A DNA stretch of 13,244 nucleotides, from positions 1 through 13,244 of the forward strand of contig JBOGZD010000080.1 of NCBI GenBank assembly GCA_050697155.1, written 5' to 3'. This stretch comes from JBOGZD01 sp050697155 (GTDB lineage Bacteria > Actinomycetota > Thermoleophilia > Solirubrobacterales > 70-9). Position numbers and translations under genes: made by a program. Positions 1 through 6,789 of the stretch are shown here, in pieces. The notes under the pieces are model-generated. The model was not told the DNA's origin. It made no database searches and was given only the letters and a program-made list of their open reading frames with translations. Each line of letters begins with the position of its first letter. Positions within the stretch are counted from its first letter, which is position 1.

Positions 1-2323
1 TCGCGTCGGCCTCGTGCTCCACCGCGGCGTCGATGATCGTGTCGATCGGGACCTGCTTGCCGAGGTCGACAACCGTGTAGCCGTTGTTGGTCAGGATCGT
101 GTTCACCAGCGACTTGCCGATGTCGTGGACGTCGCCGAAGACGGTCGCGATCACGACCTTGCCCTTGGTGTGGCCCTCGATCCGGTCGAGGTAGTTCTCG
201 AGCCGGGCGACGGCCCGTTTCATCACCTCGGCCGACTGGAGCACGAACGGCAGGATCAGCTCGCCGGCGCCGAACTTGTCGCCGACCTCCTTCATCGCCG
301 GCAGCAGCACGTCGTTGAGGGTGGGGACGGCGCCGATCTTCTCGACCGAGCGGTCGATCCACTCCTCCACCCCCTCCTTCTTGCGGCGCAGGATGTGCCA
401 GTGAAGCGCCTCCTCGGGCTCCATGCCCTCGGTCGGGTCTCCGGCCTCGTCCTCGTCCTCTTCGCCCTTGGACTCGAAGTGGGCGATGAAGCGCTCGAGC
501 GCGTCCTCGCGGCGGTTGAAGACGAGGTCGTCGGCGAGCTCGCGCTCGTTCTCGGGGATCTCCGGATACGGGGTGATGTGGTTCGGGTTGACCATCGCCA
601 GGTCGAGCCCGGCGTCGACGCAGTGGTGGAGGAAGACCGAGTTGAGCACCGCCCGCGCCGGCGGCGAGACCCCGAAGCTGACGTTGGAGACGCCGAGCGA
701 GGTCTTGACCCCCTCGATCTCCGACTTGATCCGGCGGATGCCCTCGATCGTCTCGACCGCGGACGGCTTCCACTCGTCGTCGCCGGTGGTCAGGGTGAAG
801 GTGAGCGCGTCGAAGATCAGCAGCTCGGGGTCGAGGCCGTGCTCGTCGCATGCGAGCTGCTTGATCCGCCGTGCGACCTCGAGCTTGCGCTCGGCCGTCT
901 TCGCCATCCCGACCTCGTCGATCGTCAACGCGATGAGCGCCGCCCCGTGGGCGCGGACCAGCGGCACGACCTTGTCGAGCTTGTCGCGGCCCGCCTCGAG
1001 GTTGACCGAGTTGACGATCGCTCGGCCCGGTGTCTGCTCGAGCGCGGCCTGGATCACCTCGGGCTCGGTGGAGTCGATCTGGATCGGCGCCGGCTGGGTG
1101 AGCGAGACCCGCTTTGCGACCTCGCTCATCTGCTCGTCCTCGTCGGCGCGCTCGGTGAGCGCGACGCAGAGGTCGAGCACGTGGGCGCCGCCGGTGACCT
1201 GGTCCTCTGCGACCTGGACGATTCCGTCGTAGTCGTCGGCGAGCAGCAGCTCCTTTGCCTTGCGAGAGCCCTGCGAGTTGACCCGCTCGCCGACCAGGGT
1301 CGGGCGCGGCTCCTGGACCAGCGGGGTCGCGGTCATCATGCTCGAGACCAGCGGCGGGCTCGGGTCGGGTCGCTCGCCGGGGACGCGGCCGGCGACCCGC
1401 TCGGCGAGTGCGCGGATGTGGTCCGGCGTCGTCCCGCAGCAGCCGCCGACGATTGAGACGGCGTGCCGCTCGACGAACTCGCCCAGGAGCGAGGAGATCT
1501 GCTCGGGGGTCTCGGGAAAGATCGTCTCGCCCTCCGGCCCCTGGAGCGGCAGGCCGGCGTTGGGAATGCAATGGACGGGCACAGGCGAGTTCTCGCCGAG
1601 GTAGCGGATCGCGTCGCGCATGTCCTCGGGGCCAGTCGAGCAGTTGAGCCCGATCACGTCGACCTCGAGCGCCGCGAGCGTGGTCAGCACCGCCTGGATG
1701 TCGGTGCCGAGCAGCATCTTGCCCCCCTGCGGGAGCAGCGAGACGCTGGTCTGGATCGGCAGCTCCCGCCCGGCCTCCTTGAACGCCTCGCGGGCGCCGA
1801 ACACCGCCGCCTTGACCTCGAGGATGTCCTGGGCCGTCTCGACGATGATCACGTCGGCCCCGCCGTCGACGAGGCCGCGCGCCTGCTCGGCGAAGACCTC
1901 GACCAGCTCGCGGAATGTGATCTTGCCGAGGGTGGGGTCGTCGGAGGCGGGAAGGTGCCCGGTGGGGCCGATCGAGCCGGCGACGAAGCGCTCCGGGCCC
2001 GCGGCCCTGCGGGCGATCTGCGCCGCCTTGGTGTTGATCTCCAGCGTGTGCTCGCCCAAGCCCCACTCCTCGAGCTTCAGCCGCGAGCCCTGGAAGGTGT
2101 CGGTCTCGACCACCTGGGCTCCGGCGTCGAGCATCGAGCTGTGCACGCCCTCGATCACGTCGGGGCGATGGAGGATGAGCGCCTCGTGGCACTTGCCCTC
2201 GAGGCCTCCGTAGTCCTCGGGCCCGAGGTCGAACTGCTCCAGGGTCGCGCCCATGCCGCCGTCGAAGACGACGACGCGCTCGCGGGTCGCGGCGAGGAAG
2301 TCGCGCTCGGTGCTCACGGCCAT
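1..2323 (-). CDS. metH: Cobalamin-dependent methionine synthase MetH (3' part cut by window edge)
   Basis: Transfers a methyl group from 5-methyltetrahydrofolate to homocysteine through cobalamin, giving methionine in the cytoplasm. About 774 codons are present and the frame is still open at base 1. Domain order fits MetH. The homocysteine-binding barrel (residues about 1-305) starts near VVVFDGGMGATLEQF and has zinc-ligand cysteines C228 (GLNCSTGP) and C295/C296 (GGCCGTTPDH). The pterin-binding barrel starts around VGERVNSQGS, near residue 325. The helical cap and start of the B12 Rossmann domain follow, with DVHDIGK, whose H733 is the predicted lower cobalt ligand. The rest of the B12 domain and the reactivation domain lie outside the window. 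I chose the ATG at 2323. An in-frame ATG at 2371 would add 16 residues (MDEPPPPHSGNEAPIA), but those codons often end in A or T, unlike the gene body, and overlap the predicted riboswitch. The S-box leader implies control by S-adenosylmethionine. Confidence 0.95.
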   Translation of the reverse strand, partial: MAVSTERDFLAATRERVVVFDGGMGATLEQFDLGPEDYGGLEGKCHEALILHRPDVIEGVHSSMLDAGAQVVETDTFQGSRLKLEEWGLGEHTLEINTKAAQIARRAAGPERFVAGSIGPTGHLPASDDPTLGKITFRELVEVFAEQARGLVDGGADVIIVETAQDILEVKAAVFGAREAFKEAGRELPIQTSVSLLPQGGKMLLGTDIQAVLTTLAALEVDVIGLNCSTGPEDMRDAIRYLGENSPVPVHCIPNAGLPLQGPEGETIFPETPEQISSLLGEFVERHAVSIVGGCCGTTPDHIRALAERVAGRVPGERPDPSPPLVSSMMTATPLVQEPRPTLVGERVNSQGSRKAKELLLADDYDGIVQVAEDQVTGGAHVLDLCVALTERADEDEQMSEVAKRVSLTQPAPIQIDSTEPEVIQAALEQTPGRAIVNSVNLEAGRDKLDKVVPLVRAHGAALIALTIDEVGMAKTAERKLEVARRIKQLACDEHGLDPELLIFDALTFTLTTGDDEWKPSAVETIEGIRRIKSEIEGVKTSLGVSNVSFGVSPPARAVLNSVFLHHCVDAGLDLAMVNPNHITPYPEIPENERELADDLVFNRREDALERFIAHFESKGEEDEDEAGDPTEGMEPEEALHWHILRRKKEGVEEWIDRSVEKIGAVPTLNDVLLPAMKEVGDKFGAGELILPFVLQSAEVMKRAVARLENYLDRIEGHTKGKVVIATVFGDVHDIGKSLVNTILTNNGYTVVDLGKQVPIDTIIDAAVEHEADA

Positions 2324-2367
2324 CGCGATCGGGGCTTCGTTCCCTGAGTGTGGTGGTGGTGGCTCAT

Positions 2368-2461
2368 CCATCGCTCCCGGCGGTCGCACCGTGCCTCGCT
2401 GCGGGAACGGGTTCGGTTGCGGCGGCGTCCCAGGTCCGGGTCCCTCGGCCGCTCTGGATGG
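2368..2461 (-). ncRNA. SAM-I (S-box) riboswitch in the metH leader
   Basis: The minus strand carries the S-box landmarks in order: GAGCGG then GAGGGA (2454-2441), GCAACC (2420-2415) and GGTGC (2390-2386). The pairings also fit. P1 is CCATC (2461-2457) with GATGG (2372-2368). The base of P2 is CGGC (2451-2448) with GCCG (2426-2423), flanking a kink-turn-like internal loop. P3 is ACCG (2417-2414) with CGGT (2391-2388). The pseudoknot is CCGG in the P2 loop (2439-2436) with CCGG (2380-2377), five bases after GGTGC as in the classical aptamer. There is no room for a P4 hairpin, so this is a reduced or variant member, perhaps SAM-I/IV-like. SAM-I aptamers bind S-adenosylmethionine and usually switch methionine genes off; placement before metH agrees. 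The fold is hand-derived; no covariance search was run. Confidence 0.8.
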
Positions 2462-2468
2462 TGGGGCA

Positions 2469-2474
2469 AGGATA
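2469..2474 (-). promoter_or_regulatory. Candidate -10 element (TATCCT) for the metH leader
   Basis: TATCCT reads on the minus strand at 2474-2469. A start site 7 nt downstream falls at about 2462, the base just before the riboswitch P1 helix. Promoter and aptamer therefore predict the same 5' end. No clear -35 hexamer was found. The element lies between the stop of the upstream glycosyltransferase gene (2516) and metH. Confidence 0.5.
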
Positions 2475-2515
2475 TTGCATGCGCCCGCAAGCCCCGACGG
2501 GTGCGCGGGCGTGTC

Positions 2516-4846
2516 CTAGAAGATCGTCTCCGTCGCCGACTCCTGCCTCGGGCGCAGCCGAACCGGGGCCGCGGAGACGGCGCGCAGTCGCATGTCGGAC
2601 CAGGTGAGTCCCTCGCGGACCAGAGCCGGGAGCCCGAGCGCGACCGCGGTCGCGATCTCGACCGCCTGCAGGATCACCCCGTAGGCGAGCGCGTCGGCGT
2701 AGGGAACCCCGAAGCCGGTGGTGAGGACGCTGATCGTCGCGAGCTGGAAGATGCCGATGTTCGACGGCGTCGCCGGGACCACCGCGGTGACGTTGACGGC
2801 GAACAGCACCGCCGCCGCCGCCCCGATCCCGATCGCCGGCTCGTGGTCGAGCCCGAGGGCGGTGAAGAGGGCGAAGCAGGCCAGGAGCTGGAGGCCCCAG
2901 GCGCCGAGCTGCGCCAGCGCCGCGATCGGGCCCCGGCGCGGGTCCCGGAAGACGACCAGCCCGGTCCTCACCTTGACCAGCGCATCGCGGATCGCGCCCA
3001 CGATCCTGGCGATGCGCCCGGATCCGTTCTGGCGCACGATCGACGGCGCGAGCACGACCGCTACCAGCAGGAGCACCGGCGCAAGGCTGACCAGGAAGAG
3101 GCGCTCAGTGTTCGAGTGGAAGAGGTCGGTCGAGCTGACGATCAGCGCGCCGAGGCAAACCAGCGCCACCAGGTTGAGCGTCGTCTGTGAGACCAGGGTG
3201 CCCAGCAGCGCCGGGAACGTCTCCCGCATCCTGCCGGCCCGTCGCGCGAGCACCATCGCCCGCGCCGGCTCGCCCAGGCGAGCCGGGAGGGTCGCGGACA
3301 TCAACACTCCGATCATCGTCGCCGAGGTGACGTCGCGACGCCGCAGGGGGCTGCTCGGCAGCGCCGAGCGGGCGATCGCGTACCAGGCGGCGGCGCGCAG
3401 GAACAGGGAGGCGACCATCAGCCCGGTGGCGACCAGGACCCAGGTGGAATCGGATTCGACCAGCTTCGCGACCACGTTGTCGACCCCGATCCGCTGCGCG
3501 GCGATCAGGCTCAGCACGATCCCGAGGACGGCGGCGACGCCGAGCGCGATCCTGCGGGCGACGCGGTGGGGGGCGGCGCCCGCCTCGGGGGCTGGGTCGA
3601 GCGACGGCAGCCGCACCGCGGGGCGTCGCGGCCCCCCGTCGATCGGCCGCAGGCCGGCCCGACGCGCGACGCCGGCGGCGGTGTTGAGCGCGGGCTCCGC
3701 GTCGGCGACGGCCCTGCGCTCGCAGGCCTCGTCATAGACCGCCTCCACCCGCGCGGCGACGGTGGGCCAGGCATAGCGCCGCGCGGACTCGCGCGCAGCG
3801 GCACCCATGCGCTCCAGCCTCGGCCGGTCGCCGCTCAGCGCGAGCAGCTCCTCGCCCAGCCTCTGGGGATCGGCGGGCGGGACGAGGATCCCGTCGACGC
3901 CGTCTTCGACCACGTCGGCGTAGCCGGCGATGTTCGACGCCAGCACCGGGGTCCCGGCCCCAAAGGCCTCGGTCAGCACCATGCCGAAGCTCTCTCCCGC
4001 AAGCGAGGGCGCGCAGAGCAGGTCGGCCTCGCCGAGGCGCTCCCAGAGCTCGTCGCCGGAGACCCGTCCCAGCGTCTCGAGGTGGGCCTCGGTCGCCGGG
4101 TCGGGGAGGTAGGGCGCGACGTCCTCGGCCTCGGCGCCGACGACGACGAGCCGCGCGGGGACGTGCTCGACCAGGGCCGCGAACGCGGTCAGCAACACCG
4201 GCAGCCCCTTGCGGTCCTCAGGCCTGCCGACGAACAGCAGCCGCAGCTCGTCGGTGGCCGTCCTCGGCGCGAGCGACGGCGCGTCGACGTCGACCCCGTT
4301 CGGGATCACGGTGTACTCGCCGCCGAACCAGCGCCGTCCGGTCCAGGCGGCGGCCTCGGAGACAGCGATGCGCGCTTGCAGCTGGTTGAACTTCCGCCGC
4401 GCCCCGCCGAGGTTGCCGATCCAGTTCGGGATCGCCTTGGTCGAGTAGGCGTGGAAGGTGCCGACGACGGCGGCGTCGCGGTAGGAGCACGCGTCCCAGG
4501 CGAGCATCGGGGCGGGCGGCTCGTGGACGTGGACCACGTCCGGGGCGAAGGCGCGCAGCTCGCGCCGCATAGCGGTGATCCCGTCCGGGAACACCCCGAG
4601 GTTGGAGACGGCGCCGTTGGCGCCGAACCCGAGGGTTCGCCCGAGCGGCACGAGGTAGTCCGGAGCCCGGTGCGGCTCGGGCCGGGCACGGTGAAGCAGC
4701 CGGCTCAGCCGATCGGGCGGGTCCCAGGGGGCAAGCACGCGAAGCTCGTGACCGCGGCCGATCAAGTGCTCGGCCAATGCCTCGACGTGCCGGTTCACGC
4801 CCCCCGGATAGGTCCAGGAATAGGGCGAGACTATGGCGACACGCAC
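2516..4846 (-). CDS. GT4 (PimA-like) glycosyltransferase fused to a UPF0104/LPG-synthase-TM flippase-like membrane domain
   Basis: A 776-residue two-part protein. Residues 1-375 form a GT-B glycosyltransferase of family GT4, resembling phosphatidylinositol mannosyltransferase PimA: an N-terminal RVAIVSPYSWTYPGGVNRHV stretch, HVHEPPAP (106-113), IPNGVD (181-186), VGRPEDRKG (206-214) and the E-x7-E donor-site motif in GESFGMVLTEA (284-294). A linker rich in Pro, Arg and Ala (about 380-430) leads to a polytopic domain (430-745) with roughly 7-8 hydrophobic segments. It carries UPF0104/LPG_synthase_TM hallmarks PARLGEPAR (521-529) and VPATPSNIGIFQ (690-701). I infer sugar transfer to a membrane lipid at the inner leaflet, with the fused part moving or anchoring the product; donor and acceptor are unknown. 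The GTG at 4846 was chosen because GT-B homology begins there and a TACCAT element precedes it by 7 nt. The frame stays open upstream to 5137, but that part is an out-of-frame overlap with the preceding gene. The preceding gene ends 19 bases upstream. Confidence 0.88.
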   Translation of the reverse strand: MRVAIVSPYSWTYPGGVNRHVEALAEHLIGRGHELRVLAPWDPPDRLSRLLHRARPEPHRAPDYLVPLGRTLGFGANGAVSNLGVFPDGITAMRRELRAFAPDVVHVHEPPAPMLAWDACSYRDAAVVGTFHAYSTKAIPNWIGNLGGARRKFNQLQARIAVSEAAAWTGRRWFGGEYTVIPNGVDVDAPSLAPRTATDELRLLFVGRPEDRKGLPVLLTAFAALVEHVPARLVVVGAEAEDVAPYLPDPATEAHLETLGRVSGDELWERLGEADLLCAPSLAGESFGMVLTEAFGAGTPVLASNIAGYADVVEDGVDGILVPPADPQRLGEELLALSGDRPRLERMGAAARESARRYAWPTVAARVEAVYDEACERRAVADAEPALNTAAGVARRAGLRPIDGGPRRPAVRLPSLDPAPEAGAAPHRVARRIALGVAAVLGIVLSLIAAQRIGVDNVVAKLVESDSTWVLVATGLMVASLFLRAAAWYAIARSALPSSPLRRRDVTSATMIGVLMSATLPARLGEPARAMVLARRAGRMRETFPALLGTLVSQTTLNLVALVCLGALIVSSTDLFHSNTERLFLVSLAPVLLLVAVVLAPSIVRQNGSGRIARIVGAIRDALVKVRTGLVVFRDPRRGPIAALAQLGAWGLQLLACFALFTALGLDHEPAIGIGAAAAVLFAVNVTAVVPATPSNIGIFQLATISVLTTGFGVPYADALAYGVILQAVEIATAVALGLPALVREGLTWSDMRLRAVSAAPVRLRPRQESATETIF

Positions 4847-4853
4847 CGGCCGG

Positions 4854-4859
4854 ATGGTA
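4854..4859 (-). promoter_or_regulatory. -10-like element (TACCAT), leaderless spacing
   Basis: TACCAT on the minus strand (4859-4854) is separated from the GTG start at 4846 by 7 bases (CCGGCCG). That spacing would put transcription initiation at or next to the GTG. There is no Shine-Dalgarno sequence. It lies inside the 19-base gap after the upstream gene's stop, so the fusion gene may have its own promoter as well as read-through from the membrane-protein gene. Confidence 0.5.
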
Positions 4860-4865
4860 GCTGGG

Positions 4866-6782
4866 CTACGCGGGCGCCTGGGTACGGGTGTCCCCCGTCC
4901 TGCGGCGGGGGCGGGGTGCATCGTCGCGCGTCGCCCAGAAGAACCCCGCGCTGACCGCGAGGTAGATCGTTCCCAGCACCAGCAGGATCGAGCCGGAGTC
5001 GTTGGCGAGCGTGCCGACCAGCACTCCGACCAGCGCGCCGATGAACCCGTCGCGGGCCGGGCGCCGGTCCCCGAACCAGCCCAGCACCCGGCGCCAGCGC
5101 ACGAGGCCCGCCACCAGCACCACCGCGGCGCAGGCAAGCAGTTCTGGGTAGACCGGATCGGTGAACGTGCGCACCATCAGGGTCAGGCGACGATCGAGCA
5201 CGTCGGCGACCTCGCCGGCCTCGCCGGCGCCGAGCACCGAGCGGGAGAAGTGCGCGCCGCCGAGCGCCAGGTCGATCGCGACCAGTGCCGCGACCCCGCC
5301 GACCCCGGCGGCCACGACCAGGGCGACCGTCCGCTGCAGCGAGAGCCCGAGCGAGAGCGCCACCGCCGTCCCGCCCCCGACCCCGAGCACGATCGCCGCG
5401 CCGACGTCGGCGCCGAAGCGCCCGGGGGCGAAGGCCGCGGCGGCGACCACCGCGACGACCGCGAACCAGGCCGCGGCGCGGCGGCCATCGCTCGGGGCGT
5501 CCGATCCCGCGGCTGCGGCCGCGACCCGGCCGGCCGCCCCACTCGACAGGAAAGCACCGGTGCCGACCAGGGTCAGGGTGGTCAGGATCGCCTCGTGCTC
5601 GTTGCCGATGCCGAAGAACCGCACCCCGCCGCCCGGGTTCGGCCCGAGCACCGAGAGCGCTGTCAGCGGCGAGCCGGCGACCACGTCCACCGCGTGGGCG
5701 CCGACGGTCGCCGCGCAGGCGAGGGCGAGCCCGGCGCAGCCGGGAAGCGCCGCAGCGGTGGCGGCGGCCAGGGCCACCGATCCGAAGCCGACCACCAACC
5801 CACCGCCCAGCTCGCCGAGGTCGAGGGCGGCCTCGGCGAGCACGGTCAACGGCGCCCAGGCGCAGGCGAGGGCGAGCAGCCGAAGCGCAACCCGGGCGCC
5901 GCGGCGACCGAGCACGAGCGCCGCGATCGCCGTCAGCGCCAGCCAGGCGGCGAGCGGGACCAGGGCGACGAGGTCGCGGCTGGGCCGGTCGCCGAGCCGG
6001 TCTCGCAGGTCGTCGACCGCGGCCGGGTCGTGCTCGCCCGCCGAGCGGATCGTGCTGCCGTTGACCTCGCCGGGGACGCCGACATCGAAGTGCCCGAGGA
6101 TCGTCGGGGCGAGGTCGGTGCTGGTTACGACGCCGTCGGTGCGGGTCGAGTCGGACGTCAGGTCGCCGTCGAAGCCGGGCCCGGCGATTCCGATCGGCAG
6201 CAGGCCCTCGGGTGGCGGTGCGGCGACCATGGCGATCAGCAGGTCGTCACCGCCGAGCGCACCGGCGACCGGCGCGAGCTCCGAGAGCTGAAGCCGCAGC
6301 ACGCTGAGCCCGGGCCCGCAGCCGGCGCGGCCGCAACGCTCGTCCGGCACCGTGGTAACCCTGCCGTCCTGGTCGACCGCGATCAACGCTGCCTGTTTGC
6401 CGTCCGGCTCGACCGAGACCCGGACCCCCGCCTCGGCGAGGGTGGTGGCGAGCAGGCCGGGAACCACCTCGGCCGGAGCGTCCTCGGCCCGCTCACGCAC
6501 GCGCTCCCAGGCCTCCGCCGGCACGCCGCGCTCGCCGACCACGAGGCGCGGGAGCTCGGGGCCGTAGAGGGCCTCGTTAACCCGGTTTCCCTGGGTGATG
6601 TCGAGGTAGGTCTGCGCCCCCGGAACCGCCCCGAGGCCGGCGCTCATCACTCCCGGAGCGATCTCGCCCGCGGCGGCGATCTCCTCGACCGTGGTCCCGT
6701 AGGGGAGCACGGCGACGACCGCGCGGGGCTTGGCTTGCGCCGGCGCCGCCGTGGCGGCGAGCCAGCAGCCGAGCGCTAGCAT
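4866..6782 (-). CDS. Exported/polytopic membrane protein with an alkaline-phosphatase-superfamily-like extracellular region, function unknown
   Basis: A 638-residue protein I cannot assign to a characterised family. Residues 1-17 look like a signal peptide or anchor ending APAQA, before KPRAVVAVLPYGTT. Residues 20-265 are hydrophilic and include GVVTSTDLAPTILGHFDVGVPGEVNG (217-242, quoted in part), resembling the C-terminal end of phosphatase/sulfatase superfamily folds. I see no obvious metal-binding Asp/His set, so this domain may be degenerate. Residues 268-616 contain roughly ten hydrophobic segments with polar signatures LGPNPGGGVRFFGIGNEHEA (379-398) and ANDSGSILL (593-601), which could mark a substrate path or active site. 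The C-terminus is short, basic and probably cytoplasmic. The downstream neighbour, 19 bases away, is a glycosyltransferase-flippase fusion, suggesting a joint role in envelope glycan or lipid metabolism (inference). The ATG at 6782 was chosen. A GTG at 6818 would give a better n-region (VNLAYVR) but overlaps hemQ by 29 bases. Confidence 0.78.
   Translation of the reverse strand: MLALGCWLAATAAPAQAKPRAVVAVLPYGTTVEEIAAAGEIAPGVMSAGLGAVPGAQTYLDITQGNRVNEALYGPELPRLVVGERGVPAEAWERVRERAEDAPAEVVPGLLATTLAEAGVRVSVEPDGKQAALIAVDQDGRVTTVPDERCGRAGCGPGLSVLRLQLSELAPVAGALGGDDLLIAMVAAPPPEGLLPIGIAGPGFDGDLTSDSTRTDGVVTSTDLAPTILGHFDVGVPGEVNGSTIRSAGEHDPAAVDDLRDRLGDRPSRDLVALVPLAAWLALTAIAALVLGRRGARVALRLLALACAWAPLTVLAEAALDLGELGGGLVVGFGSVALAAATAAALPGCAGLALACAATVGAHAVDVVAGSPLTALSVLGPNPGGGVRFFGIGNEHEAILTTLTLVGTGAFLSSGAAGRVAAAAAGSDAPSDGRRAAAWFAVVAVVAAAAFAPGRFGADVGAAIVLGVGGGTAVALSLGLSLQRTVALVVAAGVGGVAALVAIDLALGGAHFSRSVLGAGEAGEVADVLDRRLTLMVRTFTDPVYPELLACAAVVLVAGLVRWRRVLGWFGDRRPARDGFIGALVGVLVGTLANDSGSILLVLGTIYLAVSAGFFWATRDDAPRPRRRTGDTRTQAPA
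6777..6782 (+). promoter_or_regulatory. -10-like element (TAGCAT) before hemQ
   Basis: TAGCAT lies 7 bases (CGCGAGG) upstream of the hemQ GTG at 6790, leaderless spacing. It also overlaps the ATG of the divergent membrane-protein gene (6780-6782 on the other strand). RNA polymerase at this site would cover the neighbour's start region. No -35 is evident. Confidence 0.5.
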
Positions 6783-6789
6783 CGCGAGG

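Noticed and set aside
14..2347. Long plus-strand open frames (14-1456, 1463-2347 and a shorter one at 423-1232)
   Set aside because: They are antisense to metH, whose minus-strand frame has clear MetH motifs throughout. Their Arg/Asp/Leu/Val-rich translations are the typical mirror of GC-rich coding sequence.
2368..2515. Cobalamin riboswitch upstream of metH
   Set aside because: It was expected for a B12-dependent enzyme, but I found no B12-box-like sequence, and the gap is too short for a full cobalamin aptamer. The S-box motifs explain the region better.
4847..5137. N-terminal extension of the glycosyltransferase frame up to an ATG at 5137
   Set aside because: This part overlaps the coding end of the upstream membrane protein in another frame and translates to Trp/Arg/Ser-rich sequence without homology. 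GT-B homology begins at the GTG at 4846.
3566..6779. Large plus-strand open frames (3566-4954 and 4833-6779)
   Set aside because: Antisense shadows of the glycosyltransferase fusion and the membrane protein. They show no recognisable domain, and their composition is low-complexity Arg/Gly/Ala/Asp.
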